This document shows positions 35,154-44,367 of a DNA stretch of 64,000 bases, piece after piece. The position numbers and the translations under genes were made by a program. Origin of the DNA: JBFJKD01 sp041601945 (GTDB lineage Bacteria > Pseudomonadota > Gammaproteobacteria > Pseudomonadales > Porticoccaceae); NCBI GenBank assembly GCA_041601945.1, contig JBFIHG010000011.1, positions 1-64,000 on the forward strand, in the 5' to 3' direction. How positions within the stretch are numbered: the first letter of the stretch is position 1; each line of letters starts with the position of its first letter. The notes below the pieces were generated by a model. That model made no database searches and was not told where the DNA came from. It saw only the letters and a program-made list of their open reading frames with translations.

Positions 35154-38100
35154 CTATTGGGATACGTTAGCGTTACTGTTTTGACCACCTGCCTGGCTTT
35201 TTGACCGCGGGTCGTTGGCCGGGCGTCGAAATTCTACGTGAATTTGCGCCACGGGAGATGGTTGGTCCGTATGCAAAGGCGCAGACAAGGTCGGCGTGGG
35301 GCGCAACGTCTGGATAGCGATGCCCTTAACAGGTTTAGGCTGGCGACGAGGGTCATTAGACGCGCGGGTAATGGCGTCCGCTGGGCTGCCATCCAGCACA
35401 ACGTTGGCCAACGTAGAGTCCGGTACTGCTTTGGCCGCCGTTGTATGTGCGGCATCGCGCGTGATTTGTGTGCGAACTGCCATGTCGGTCGGAGCAGCCG
35501 CAGTACTTTCTTCTGCAGAGACTTTTGCAGAGAGTTCTTCCGCTACCGGCTGTACCACCGGGGTCTCAACCACGGGCAGAAGCGAAGACGGCGTGTTTTC
35601 TGCAGATGCAGGCGTTAATTCAGATGCGTCGCTTACTGTCGGGGCTGCTGCTTGCGAATCCCAGTCGCTATCTTTGATATCCGAATACACTTTGGCCGAT
35701 ACCGGCGCCACGATGTCCTGAGTGTCATCATAGGGTGGAACGTCGCTTTGTTCCGTGTCAGCTTCGGATGCTTCCGGATTGTCATCTACGGTGATGGTTA
35801 ACGCGGGAGCGCTCGACTTCTCGTCTGTTCCGTCGGATTCGCTGGCGTCGGCAAGCGCATCAATACCGGAGCTGTCGTCAACCACCAGCATCTGGTCCTT
35901 TGTTGTGGCGCTATCGAGAACATTAGTTTGTGCGCTCTTGATTGGCGCGACATTAGTAGCGGCTTCCGCTGCTGGGGATTGAGTTGGTGCGTTTTCAGTG
36001 ACGTCCACGACTGGAGGAGCCGTTTGCACTCCTTCGGCAACAGTACCGACGTCTACGGGCGATTTCTGCTGTCCTGATTCATCGCTACTGTTGTGCTCGT
36101 GATTAGCTGGCATTGCCTGACGTTCCCGGCGGCGCCGCGGGTTGCGGCGTCCACCACCAGAGCGTTGCTGAGGTCGGTTCTGATCAGAGCCTGTTTCCCG
36201 TGCTGTTTTGTCTGCACCGGCTGCCTCTGGAGCAGCGGTTTGCGCAACTGGCGTCTTTTGTTCAGGTGCGACGGCATTCTTGTTGTCCGTACTTTCGTCC
36301 CGCTGGTTGCGATTACGGTTGGGGGTCCTGCCCTGGCGCTGTTCGCCATTTTCCGAGCTGCGGTTGCGGGGTCTGCGGCGACTGTTGTTACGATTCCGAT
36401 TTGCCGGGCGCGGAGCGGCTTTGTCAGTTTGCTGTGGAGCGGGCGCTGCTTGCGTTGTGGTTGGCTCCGTTTCGGGAGCGGCTGCGCTGCCCAGTAACGC
36501 ACTGAGTGCGCGACGTAATAGTCCGGGTTTGGCGGCAGCAATCGGAGCTGGTCTGGATGCAGGCGTTGGCGCTACATCTTGCGCAGGTGGCGGGGCAACT
36601 GGTGCCGGGCTGCTCGGCGGTGTTCTTTGTACCGCGGGCAGGGGTAGTGGCGCGATTGGTTCGGGGCGAATCAATTCGCTGTTTTCCTCATTGACGACGG
36701 CTTCGGCGAGGCGATAACTGTACTCACCTGCGGCACCCTCATCCTGATCGCGAATGCGCGTCACTTCGAAATGAGGCGTCTCCATTTCTGGATTCGGTAG
36801 AATTATCACGCGCAGTTTATTGCGCTTTTCGATGGCCTGAATTTCGGCCCGTTTTTCATTCAACAGGAACGTTGCAACGGGTACCGGGGTAATGGCGTGA
36901 ATTTCCGCGCTATTTTCTTTTTGTGCTTCCTCCTCCACCAGCCGCAGAATAGACAGTGCAATGGAGCGGGTTCCGCGAATGGTACCCTGACCCATACAGC
37001 GCGGGCAGATTTTAAAGGTCATTTCTTCAAGGGAAGGGCGCAGACGCTGGCGCGACATTTCGAGCAGTCCGAAGCGTGAAATACGTCCGACCTGTACCCG
37101 AGCGCGATCCACTTCCAGGGCAACTCGCATGCGTTCTTCCACCTGGCGCTGGTTTTTTGGGGACAGCATGTCGATAAAATCGATCACCAGTAGCCCACCG
37201 ATGTCCCGCAGGCGCAACTGACGCGCAACTTCGTCGGCCGCTTCGAGATTGGTATTCAGGGCAGTTTCCTCAATATCGCTGCCTTTGGTGGCGCGCGAGG
37301 AGTTGATGTCGATGGAAACCAGTGCCTCGGTAATATCAATGACAATGGAGCCGCCGGACGGTAGTTTGACCTCGCGCAGGAATGCCGTCTCGATCTGGTT
37401 TTCAATCTGATAGCGATTAAACAGTGGGATATTGTCCTGATAAAAGCGCACCCTGCTGTGATAAGTCGGCATGACCTGTTGAATAAAGGCGGCGGCCAAT
37501 TGATAGGCCTCCTGAGTGTCGACGATCACTTCGCCGATGTCCGGACGCAAATAATCACGAATAGCACGAATAATGACGTTGCTTTCCTGGAACAGGAAGT
37601 GCGGTGCCTTGGTCTGTTTGCCTTCAGTGGCGATGTTGTTCCACAGTTGCATCAGGTAATCGAGATCCCACTGTAATTCTTCGGTGGTTCGATCTATACC
37701 CGCGGTACGCACGATAACACCGGCACCGTCAGGGATAGTAAGGCCACGCATGGCGTCCCGTAACTGGTTGCGTTCGTCACCTTCGATTCGTCGCGAGATA
37801 CCTCCGGCCCGGGGATTGTTTGGCATTAGCACCATGTAACGGCCAGCGAGGCTGATAAAACTGGTGAGGGCCGCGCCCTTGTTGCCCCGTTCCTCTTTGT
37901 CCACTTGCACGATAATTTCCTGACCCTCGGAGACCACGTCCTGAATGCGGACACGACCTTTGTTCTCGGCGGGCGCTTTTTTGAAGTACTCGCGGGAAAT
38001 TTCCTTGAGGGGTAAAAATCCGTGCCGGTCAGAGCCAAAATTGACGAAGGCGGCTTCCAGGCTGGGTTCGACGCGGGTGATCACACCCTTGTAAATATTA

Positions 38101-38216
38101 GCCTTTTTCTGTTCCTTGGTACGGTTTTCGATATCCAGATCGTACAGACGTTGGCCATCGACGAGGGCGACCCGCAGCTCTTCTGGCTGGGAGGCGTTAA
38201 TCAGCATTCTCTTCAT
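35154..38216 (-). CDS. rne: Ribonuclease E
   Basis: The 1020-residue endonuclease and degradosome scaffold for mRNA decay and for rRNA and tRNA maturation. The catalytic half (1-520) is very close to E. coli: S1 domain (about 36-120), DNase I-like site with Asp in SIDINSSRATKG (about 303) and LLVIDFIDM (about 346), and the zinc link CPRCMGQG (about 404). The C-terminal half is low-complexity: an Arg/Asn-rich RNA-binding block (about 605-710), then Ala/Pro/Asp-rich sequence, ending in a short Arg/Pro segment. It is divergent from rluC as in E. coli, with a long leader. Confidence 0.97.
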   Translation of the reverse strand: MKRMLINASQPEELRVALVDGQRLYDLDIENRTKEQKKANIYKGVITRVEPSLEAAFVNFGSDRHGFLPLKEISREYFKKAPAENKGRVRIQDVVSEGQEIIVQVDKEERGNKGAALTSFISLAGRYMVLMPNNPRAGGISRRIEGDERNQLRDAMRGLTIPDGAGVIVRTAGIDRTTEELQWDLDYLMQLWNNIATEGKQTKAPHFLFQESNVIIRAIRDYLRPDIGEVIVDTQEAYQLAAAFIQQVMPTYHSRVRFYQDNIPLFNRYQIENQIETAFLREVKLPSGGSIVIDITEALVSIDINSSRATKGSDIEETALNTNLEAADEVARQLRLRDIGGLLVIDFIDMLSPKNQRQVEERMRVALEVDRARVQVGRISRFGLLEMSRQRLRPSLEEMTFKICPRCMGQGTIRGTRSIALSILRLVEEEAQKENSAEIHAITPVPVATFLLNEKRAEIQAIEKRNKLRVIILPNPEMETPHFEVTRIRDQDEGAAGEYSYRLAEAVVNEENSELIRPEPIAPLPLPAVQRTPPSSPAPVAPPPAQDVAPTPASRPAPIAAAKPGLLRRALSALLGSAAAPETEPTTTQAAPAPQQTDKAAPRPANRNRNNSRRRPRNRSSENGEQRQGRTPNRNRNQRDESTDNKNAVAPEQKTPVAQTAAPEAAGADKTARETGSDQNRPQQRSGGGRRNPRRRRERQAMPANHEHNSSDESGQQKSPVDVGTVAEGVQTAPPVVDVTENAPTQSPAAEAATNVAPIKSAQTNVLDSATTKDQMLVVDDSSGIDALADASESDGTDEKSSAPALTITVDDNPEASEADTEQSDVPPYDDTQDIVAPVSAKVYSDIKDSDWDSQAAAPTVSDASELTPASAENTPSSLLPVVETPVVQPVAEELSAKVSAEESTAAAPTDMAVRTQITRDAAHTTAAKAVPDSTLANVVLDGSPADAITRASNDPRRQPKPVKGIAIQTLRPTPTLSAPLHTDQPSPVAQIHVEFRRPANDPRSKSQAGGQNSNANVSQ

Positions 38217-38300
38217 TTATTACTATTCCTGCGTTTTCAATAAGCCGCAGGCGGAGGAGGTTGCTTGGACGAGACTTGAGGAACGGTTACCGCGAATCGC

Positions 38301-38351
38301 GCAGAACAGGTAGCGCAAGGAGCAGAAAAGATATCTTTCTGCGCGTTCTGC
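38301..38351 (-). other. Stem-loop in the rne mRNA leader
   Basis: Nested arms: GCAGAAC (38301-38307) with GTTCTGC (38345-38351), and GCAGAAA (38322-38328) with TTTCTGC (38336-38342). It ends about 85 nt before the rne start codon. E. coli rne mRNA has leader hairpins through which RNase E controls its own message; this is a candidate counterpart. Confidence 0.6.
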
Positions 38352-38680
38352 CTGTTTCTATCACTGTCCGTAGGTTCATTGTTACTTTGAATTCTTCGTT
38401 AAAGTGCAATGTTCTATGGGTAACCTGTTGTCGACATTTACGGTGAGCATTCGGATCATTCCCGGTTTCTCGCCAGTGGCAGCCGCACAGCAATTAAGCT
38501 CGGCTGCGTCTACAATCAATTCTGCTGTCGGTCTCGTCTGTCAGTTTGCAACGTCCACGCCTCGGCGCGGTTGGTGTTCAGGTGCCTGCAATCCCGCTTC
38601 GGGCTTGTGCAAACAACCTGCTAAATCAATCATTGGGGGTATCCCCAGCGTCATAGCATCGAGGCCTGATTTCAACGTAA

Positions 38681-38696
38681 CGCAAAATATTTTGCG
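38681..38696. repeat. Perfect 16-bp palindrome near the rne transcript start
   Basis: CGCAAAATATTTTGCG, fully self-complementary, about 20 nt downstream of the predicted rne start point. It could be an operator or the first leader hairpin. Confidence 0.55.
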
Positions 38697-38720
38697 GTCA
38701 GTGCCACTCGACTGGGGGGT

Positions 38721-38749
38721 AATATAGCAACTATTAATAACTCCTTCAA
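38721..38749 (-). promoter_or_regulatory. rne promoter
   Basis: On the minus strand TTGAAG (38749-38744), a 17-bp spacer and TATATT (38726-38721) preceded by TGC. The predicted start is near 38714, giving a leader of about 498 nt. Confidence 0.6.
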
Positions 38750-38773
38750 TTAAAAGCATTAATTAGTGCGAAC

Positions 38774-38782
38774 TGTTAAAAT
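38774..38782 (+). promoter_or_regulatory. rluC extended -10 promoter
   Basis: TG, one base, TAAAAT (38777-38782). The surrounding ACTGTTAAAATG is identical to the rmuC promoter core at 9985-9996. Confidence 0.5.
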
Positions 38783-38813
38783 GGCGGCTTACACCAAAGT
38801 GGCAATACGCACC

Positions 38814-39776
38814 ATGGCTCAAGACTCCCCATTGTTCGGCAATGTCTCCTTTATTCAGGTGTCCGACGATCAGGCCGGACAGCGGATCGACAATTTTTTG
38901 AGCTCGCGCCTCAAAGGGGTGCCCAAATCGCGAATATATCGGTTGCTACGCAAGGGGGAAGTCAGGGTCAACAAAAAACGCATAAAACCTGAATACCGAG
39001 TGGTGGCAGAGGATATGGTGCGTATTCCGCCGGTGCGGACCGCGCAGCCTCCCAAGCTGCCGGTGGCTGGGGCGGGGTTGAGAAAGTTACTGGCGACGAG
39101 CATTATCTTCGAGAACGATCAGCTGTTAGTGATGGACAAACCCGCTGGACTCGCGGTCCACGGTGGTAGTGGTGTTAATTTGGGGCTAATTGAGGCGCTC
39201 CGTCAGATGCGCCCGGATCAAAAATATCTCGAGTTAGTACATCGCATCGACCGGGATACCTCCGGTTGTTTACTGGTGGCCAAAAAACGCTCTGCGTTAC
39301 GGGCGCTGCAAGCTCAATTCAGGGAGGGCCGCGTCGATAAGCACTATCGGGCTTTGGTGCGTGGCAACTGGCCCCGCAAGCTCACCCAGATTGAGGCACC
39401 GTTGACAAAGAACACCCTGCCCAGTGGCGAGTGGCAAGTGCGGGTAGATGAATCTGGAAAACCGGCCAGTACATTGGTCACGCTACGGCACGGCTATGCG
39501 AGCGCGAGCCTGCTCGATGTGTGGCTTGAAACTGGCCGCACCCACCAGATTCGCGTGCATTGCCAAAGTGTCGGGCATCCACTGGCCGGGGATTCCAAGT
39601 ATGGCGATGAGGCGTTTAACAGCAGTCTGCGCGCTCTGGGATTACAGCGGATGTTTCTACACGCCTTTGAAGTGGTATTTGCGCTTCCCGGGAGCGAAGA
39701 CAAGATTAGCGTTTGCGCGCCGCAGCCGGCGGAGCTGAATCGCATTCTAGAAAGGTTAGGTCCGGAGCGGGCATAG
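38814..39776 (+). CDS. rluC: 23S rRNA pseudouridine(955/2504/2580) synthase
   Basis: A 320-residue RluC. An S4 domain (GQRIDNFLSSRLKGVPKSRIYRLLRKGEVRVNKKR, about 22-56) precedes the catalytic domain with its Asp in VHRIDRDTSGCLLVAKK, and RTHQIRVHCQSVGHPLAGD follows. I took ATG 38814, whose distance to the S4 domain matches E. coli RluC; the upstream ATG at 38781 overlaps the -10 box. The stop overlaps the start of the HAD gene by one base. Confidence 0.95.
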   Translation: MAQDSPLFGNVSFIQVSDDQAGQRIDNFLSSRLKGVPKSRIYRLLRKGEVRVNKKRIKPEYRVVAEDMVRIPPVRTAQPPKLPVAGAGLRKLLATSIIFENDQLLVMDKPAGLAVHGGSGVNLGLIEALRQMRPDQKYLELVHRIDRDTSGCLLVAKKRSALRALQAQFREGRVDKHYRALVRGNWPRKLTQIEAPLTKNTLPSGEWQVRVDESGKPASTLVTLRHGYASASLLDVWLETGRTHQIRVHCQSVGHPLAGDSKYGDEAFNSSLRALGLQRMFLHAFEVVFALPGSEDKISVCAPQPAELNRILERLGPERA

Positions 39777-40417
39777 TGGCGCGGTTATTGATCTTCGACT
39801 GGGACGGCACGCTGAGCGATTCGTTGGATCGCATAGCCCACTGCCTGCGCCTGGCCTCCCGGGAAATTGGGTTGCCGGTACCGAGCGTGAGTGCCGCCAC
39901 GGACATCGTAGGGCTCGGACTGTACGATGCGGTAGAGCGTTTGTTCCCGGGTATTGGGCGCGAACAGATCCACGCGCTGCGGGATTGTTACGCCCGGCAC
40001 TTCGTTCTGGAAGATGCAATTCCTTGCCCGTTTTATCCGGGTGTGCTCGACACCCTGGAGAAACTACGGGATAACGGACATTTGTTGGCGGTAGCAACGG
40101 GCAAGACTCGCAAAGGTATGGACCGAGTGTTGAAAGCTACCGCTCTGGAAGGGTTTTTTCACAGCACTCGCACCGCCGACGAAACCGCATCCAAACCTAA
40201 CCCGAAAATGCTCCGCACCCTGTTGGATGAATTGTCCGTGCCGGTCGCCGATGCGCTGATGATCGGTGATACGGAATACGATATGCAGATGGCACATAGC
40301 ATTGATATGCCGCGGTTGGCAGTTAGCTACGGGGCGCACAAGCGCAATCGACTGCTGCCTTTTCAACCGCTGGATTGCATTGACGATTTCGCTAAAATAA
40401 TAAACATTATTAAATAA
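39776..40417 (+). CDS. HAD-IA family phosphatase, phosphoglycolate phosphatase-like
   Basis: A 213-residue haloacid-dehalogenase-fold hydrolase. Motif I is FDWDGTLSDS (7-16), motif II is in VATGKTRKGMDR, the Lys of motif III is in ASKPNPKML and motif IV is MIGDTEYDMQMA. The gene downstream of rluC in Pseudomonas-type genomes is usually a HAD phosphatase of this kind. GTG 39776 overlaps the rluC stop (TAGTG). The substrate is unknown. Confidence 0.88.
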   Translation: MARLLIFDWDGTLSDSLDRIAHCLRLASREIGLPVPSVSAATDIVGLGLYDAVERLFPGIGREQIHALRDCYARHFVLEDAIPCPFYPGVLDTLEKLRDNGHLLAVATGKTRKGMDRVLKATALEGFFHSTRTADETASKPNPKMLRTLLDELSVPVADALMIGDTEYDMQMAHSIDMPRLAVSYGAHKRNRLLPFQPLDCIDDFAKIINIIK

Positions 40418-40440
40418 AACATATAGTTATATAGATATTC

Positions 40441-41022
40441 TTATATAATTTCTAGGTTAAAGTCTTCGCAAAGTATACTCGTCAGGCGAATCAGTGGTAG
40501 TCCGATCAACGCAGTAGGGTCGTCGCTATGGATGGCACGGAACAAGCAGATCCCAAGTCCTTCGGCTTTGAAGCTCCCGGCGCAGTCATAGGGTTGTTCG
40601 CGTTCCAGGTAGGCCCTAATCTGCGCGTCGCTGAGGTTCCGAAAAATAACTTGTGTGGCGACTGCGTCAGTGATGGTGCGGCCGGTTTGGGTGCAATGTA
40701 CGCTCAGCCCGGTATGGAAGGTCAATGTATTGCCGGACGCCTGGCGTAACTGCTGAAAGGCCTGTGGATAAGTGTTGGGCTTGTTAATAATGTCGCCATT
40801 ACTGTGAACTGCCACCTGATCGGAACCGATGATAATGGCGTCGGGGTAACGCAGAGCGACGGCTTCGGCTTTGATGCGAGCGAGGCGCAGGACCAGCTCA
40901 AGTCCGTTCTCGTCCGACAGTGGTGCTTCATCTATATCGGGCGTGCAGGTGGTGAAAGGCACCTGTAGGCGTTTCAGTAATGCTTTGCGATAGGGAGATG
41001 AAGACGCGAGCACGAGGGTCAT
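40441..41022 (-). CDS. yceF: Maf-family nucleotide pyrophosphatase YceF
   Basis: A 193-residue Maf-fold pyrophosphatase; the YceF subgroup hydrolyses 7-methyl-GTP. Motifs: LVLASSSPYRKALLKRL (3-19), PDIDEAPL, IIGSDQVA and KPNTYPQAFQQL. ATG 41022 is preferred since the family starts just before LASxSP; a frame extension to 41061 exists. It is divergent from yceD with about 90 bp between, as in E. coli. Confidence 0.9.
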   Translation of the reverse strand: MTLVLASSSPYRKALLKRLQVPFTTCTPDIDEAPLSDENGLELVLRLARIKAEAVALRYPDAIIIGSDQVAVHSNGDIINKPNTYPQAFQQLRQASGNTLTFHTGLSVHCTQTGRTITDAVATQVIFRNLSDAQIRAYLEREQPYDCAGSFKAEGLGICLFRAIHSDDPTALIGLPLIRLTSILCEDFNLEII

Positions 41023-41074
41023 GGTGGTTTCCGCAGAAAAAGTTAAACGCGGCGCTATCATCAGCGATTTTTCT

Positions 41075-41103
41075 TTGACAGATCAAGGTCATATCCATAA
41101 AAT
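41075..41103 (+). promoter_or_regulatory. Strong sigma-70 promoter of yceD-rpmF
   Basis: Perfect TTGACA (41075-41080), a 17-bp spacer and TAAAAT (41098-41103). The yceD ATG at 41113 lies only 9 nt downstream of the -10, so the leader is at most a few bases. Confidence 0.85.
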
Positions 41104-41112
41104 GGCGCGCCT

Positions 41113-41640
41113 ATGTCGAGACCCCCGATTCGTCATTCGCTACCCCGGCTTGTTGACCCGCGTAAATTAGCCAGTCAAGGCATGTTGGTGAAGGGTGAAA
41201 TCACCCCGCGGGATCTGCCGCGCTTGAGTGACGCGGTGGTAGGCGAGCCCTCGAATGCTCAGGTCGATCTCAAGTTTACGCGAGATCAGGGTGGTCAGTG
41301 TCGCTTAGAGGGTACTGTTAGCTGCGATGTAACATTGGTGTGCCAACGCTGCCTGTTACCTTTTCCAGTGCCATTAACGGGCCAGGTCAGGGTTAGTATC
41401 GTCGCCAACGATGAACAAGCCAGGCTGCTAGATCGGGAGCTGGAGCCCTGGATCGTGGCGGAGGAAAGCGGCGATTTATTCGAATTGATAGAGGAAGAGT
41501 TATTGCTGGCGCTGCCGATGATAGCTTTTCATGCACTGGATCAGTGTCGGGGTAGCAGTCACTATACGACAGGCACAGCGCAGGACGAGCCCGATGAAAA
41601 TCCGTTTCAGGTGCTTAAGGCGCTGAAAATTAAGGATTGA
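41113..41640 (+). CDS. yceD: YceD (DUF177), 23S rRNA accumulation protein
   Basis: A 175-residue DUF177 protein needed for normal 23S rRNA levels in E. coli and plants. The CxxC of the family is at Cys77-Cys80 (LVCQRCLLPF). The N-terminal LPRLVDPRKLASQG aligns with the E. coli start region, so the ATG almost against the promoter is probably right. It precedes rpmF by 144 bp, the usual order. Confidence 0.9.
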   Translation: MSRPPIRHSLPRLVDPRKLASQGMLVKGEITPRDLPRLSDAVVGEPSNAQVDLKFTRDQGGQCRLEGTVSCDVTLVCQRCLLPFPVPLTGQVRVSIVANDEQARLLDRELEPWIVAEESGDLFELIEEELLLALPMIAFHALDQCRGSSHYTTGTAQDEPDENPFQVLKALKIKD

Positions 41641-41784
41641 AGTGTAATGATTGCAGCAGCTGGAAAGTTAAGGTGGGTGCGCTGCGAGCTGGCGCATCTG
41701 AAACAAGCCGGTTAATCGATTGGTGTGCATGTTTAGATACTGATCACAGGTCCACAATAGTAGAAAGTCTCCAGGAGATATAGT

Positions 41785-41970
41785 ATGGCCGTTCAACAAG
41801 ATCGTAAAACCCGTTCGCGCCGGGGTATGCGCCGCTCGCACGATGCGTTGGGCAGTGGTGCGACACTGTCCGTGGATTCCGTCAGCGGCGAAAAACATAT
41901 CCGCCACCATATTACGGCGGACGGTTTTTATCGGGGCCGCAAGGTCATGGACACTAATAACGACGAATGA
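41785..41970 (+). CDS. rpmF: 50S ribosomal protein L32
   Basis: A 61-residue L32: MAVQQDRKTRSRRGMRRSHDAL is diagnostic. It is the zinc-free form with no Cys pairs. AGGAGAT lies upstream of the ATG. Confidence 0.97.
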   Translation: MAVQQDRKTRSRRGMRRSHDALGSGATLSVDSVSGEKHIRHHITADGFYRGRKVMDTNNDE

Positions 41971-42156
41971 GTTTGTTGCTCGGCGGGCTAACAATTCGGC
42001 CGTAGATGGACACAGCACCCATTGCGCAAGGCACGTTAACTTGATCACCACCGGGCGATGCTGGGCCATGGTAACTTAGACTGGAGTCTTTGCGGCGCTC
42101 AGCTGTTTACAGCGGGCGCGGCCAAGTAAGCAAGGATAAGTAAAGGCGCATAATTA

Positions 42157-43095
42157 ATGCAAAACGCCAAACTGGCTTTTCTATTTCCAGGCCAAGGTTC
42201 ACAAAAAATAGGCATGTTGTCGCAATTGGCCGGGCAACGTCCTGCAATCCTTGAAACCTTCGCCCAGGCATCCGCAACGCTGGGCTACGATCTGTGGGAA
42301 TTAATTCAAAATGGCGAACAAGACGCGATCAATCTAACTGAGCGGACACAGCCCGCGCTGTTGACCGCCAGCGTTGCGCTGTGGCGCCTGTGGTTACAGT
42401 CCGGCGGTCCCAACCCCGCAATTTTCGCTGGCCACAGTCTTGGCGAATGGTCCGCGCTGGTGTGTGCGGGGGTGGTGGAATTTACCGATGCTGTTGCACT
42501 GGTACGCCTGCGTGGCAAGTACATGCAGGAAGCGGTTCCGGTAGGTACGGGTGCCATGGCGGCGATCATGGGGCTGGATGACGAAGTCATCCGTAATTGC
42601 TGTAGCCTTGCGGCGGATGGAGAGGTTGTTGGGCCAGTTAATTTTAACGCGCCCGGCCAGGTAGTTATTGCTGGAACCACCGGGGCTGTGGAGCGCGCCA
42701 TCGCGGCCTGTAAGGATGCGGGTGCTAAACGGGCACTGGCGTTGCCGGTGAGCGCGCCCTTTCATACCACGCTGATGGAGCCGGCTGCGCGTCGGTTAGC
42801 GGAACATATCACGGCGACAGAATTTCACCCGCCGCAGATTCCAGTCATCCACAATGTGAATGCGCGTGCCGAGGCTGATCCCCAGGCGATTAAACAGCTT
42901 ATGATCGAGCAAATCTATCAACCCGTATTGTGGGTGGATTGCGTGAATCAGTTAGTGTCGGCGGGTATAGAGCTTGCCGTGGAATGTGGTGCGGGGAAGG
43001 TTTTGGGCGGGCTGAATAAACGCATCACCCCCCAGCTCACTTCGTTGGCGACCGAAGATGTAGACAGTTTTGACCGCGCATTGGCTGCGGTTTAG
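42157..43095 (+). CDS. fabD: Malonyl-CoA:ACP transacylase
   Basis: Loads malonate on acyl carrier protein for fatty-acid synthesis. 312 residues with FPGQGSQ (10-16), nucleophile Ser94 in AGHSLGEWSA and the catalytic His in SAPFHTTLM. It follows rpmF by 186 bp; plsX, which normally lies between them, is missing. Confidence 0.96.
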   Translation: MQNAKLAFLFPGQGSQKIGMLSQLAGQRPAILETFAQASATLGYDLWELIQNGEQDAINLTERTQPALLTASVALWRLWLQSGGPNPAIFAGHSLGEWSALVCAGVVEFTDAVALVRLRGKYMQEAVPVGTGAMAAIMGLDDEVIRNCCSLAADGEVVGPVNFNAPGQVVIAGTTGAVERAIAACKDAGAKRALALPVSAPFHTTLMEPAARRLAEHITATEFHPPQIPVIHNVNARAEADPQAIKQLMIEQIYQPVLWVDCVNQLVSAGIELAVECGAGKVLGGLNKRITPQLTSLATEDVDSFDRALAAV

Positions 43096-43155
43096 CTGGT
43101 ATGCGCGGGGGCGTATGGCAGCAGATTTACAGGTTGCGTGAACAGAGGATAAATT

Positions 43156-43899
43156 ATGCCGATTGAAAATACCGTGGCGCTGGTGACCGGCGCGAGCAGA
43201 GGGATTGGCGCAGCTATCGCGAATATGCTGGGTGCCGCGGGAGCGGTGGTGGTGGGTACGGCCACTACCGAGGCCGGTGCCGCAGCTATTTCACAACGTT
43301 TTGCCGACCAGGGTGTGCGTGGCAAGGGCGTTGCGCTTAATGTTATGGATGCTGCCGCAATAACGACTGTTGTCGACGAGATTAGTCGGGAATTCGGGGC
43401 GCCGCTGATTCTGGTCAATAACGCCGGCATCACCCGGGACAATATTCTACTGCGCATGAAAGAAGACGAATGGTCGGATGTGATAGAAACTAATTTGAGT
43501 GCTATTTATCGGCTCTGCAAAGCCTGCGCGCGAGGTATGACCAAGGCGCGCTGGGGGCGGATTATCAATATCAGTTCGGTGGTGGGTTCCATGGGCAATG
43601 CGGGCCAGGCGAATTACGCGGCCACTAAAGCCGGGGTAGCCGGATTTGGGCGCGCACTGGCCAAAGAGCTGGGTTCGCGCAATATTACTGTAAACACCGT
43701 GGCGCCGGGATTTATCGATACCGACATGACCCGTGATTTACCGGAGGCTAATCGGGAGGCGCTGTTGGGACAGATACCGCTGGCGCGGTTAGGTCAACCG
43801 GAGGAAATTGGCGCCGTAGTAACATTCCTTGCGGGAGAAGGTGGTGGCTATATTACCGGTGAAACCATCCAGGTAAATGGCGGCATGTATATGGGTTAA
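43156..43899 (+). CDS. fabG: 3-oxoacyl-ACP reductase
   Basis: An NADPH-dependent short-chain dehydrogenase, 247 residues: TGASRGIG cofactor motif (11-18), NNAG (88-91), catalytic Ser near 140, Tyr154 and Lys158 (YAATK). It lies between fabD and acpP. Confidence 0.96.
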   Translation: MPIENTVALVTGASRGIGAAIANMLGAAGAVVVGTATTEAGAAAISQRFADQGVRGKGVALNVMDAAAITTVVDEISREFGAPLILVNNAGITRDNILLRMKEDEWSDVIETNLSAIYRLCKACARGMTKARWGRIINISSVVGSMGNAGQANYAATKAGVAGFGRALAKELGSRNITVNTVAPGFIDTDMTRDLPEANREALLGQIPLARLGQPEEIGAVVTFLAGEGGGYITGETIQVNGGMYMG

Positions 43900-43964
43900 C
43901 ATTATGATAATAAAGAATATTATATTGAATTAACAAAACCGGTTACGCATTGAAATTTTTCAGG

Positions 43965-43970
43965 TAAAAT
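43965..43970 (+). promoter_or_regulatory. -10 box upstream of acpP
   Basis: TAAAAT followed by GCGCG, about 100 nt before the acpP start. No strong -35; TTACGC lies 16 bp upstream. acpP is normally expressed far above its neighbours, so an own promoter is expected. Confidence 0.4.
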
Positions 43971-44072
43971 GCGCGACCGTTGCATAGTAAATCCACTGGT
44001 TTACAGATTGTCGCCATCGGCGGCCAAGCTCACGAGAATAAATATCTTATCTCAACAGGAGTAACGAACACC

Positions 44073-44309
44073 ATGAGTAACATTCAAGAACGTGTCATTA
44101 AGATGGTTGCCGAACAGTTAGGCGTTAAAGAAGAAGATGTGAAACCGGATTCGTCTTTCGTCGAAGATCTCGGTGCTGATTCACTTGACACAGTCGAGTT
44201 GATCATGGCCCTTGAGGAAGAATTTGATACGGAAATTCCCGACGAAGATGCCGAAAAATTGGCATCGGTTCAGGACGCAATCAATTATATTAATACCAAT
44301 CTGAATTAA
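44073..44309 (+). CDS. acpP: Acyl carrier protein
   Basis: A 78-residue acidic carrier; Ser37 in GADSLDTVEL receives the phosphopantetheine arm. CAGGAG lies 11 nt before ATG 44073; the frame is open further upstream but without homology. A terminator follows. Confidence 0.97.
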   Translation: MSNIQERVIKMVAEQLGVKEEDVKPDSSFVEDLGADSLDTVELIMALEEEFDTEIPDEDAEKLASVQDAINYINTNLN

Positions 44310-44331
44310 TTTATTTTCCAGTTTGTAGTCG

Positions 44332-44367
44332 AAGCTGCCAGTGCTCGGGGCAGCTTTTGCGTTTTTG
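44332..44367 (+). terminator. Terminator after acpP
   Basis: Perfect 8-bp stem AAGCTGCC (44332-44339) and GGCAGCTT (44349-44356) with a 9-nt loop, followed by TTGCGTTTTT. It separates acpP from pabC. Confidence 0.8.

Larger units (their letters stand above)
38217..38813. other. rne-rluC divergent intergenic region
   Basis: 597 bp without a protein gene. It holds the roughly 500-nt rne leader with the stem-loop at 38301-38351, a TGGGG/CCCCA hairpin at 38634-38647, a perfect palindrome at 38681-38696, and back-to-back rne and rluC promoters about 30 bp apart. Confidence 0.6.

Noticed and set aside
36093..36717. Long open frames opposite the C-terminal half of rne
   Set aside because: The low-complexity coding region of rne leaves other frames open by chance; the translations are Cys/Arg/Ala-rich without recognisable domains.
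41971..42156. Remnant of plsX between rpmF and fabD
   Set aside because: None of the frames I read in the 186-bp gap resembles PlsX, so it is a clean absence rather than a visible pseudogene.
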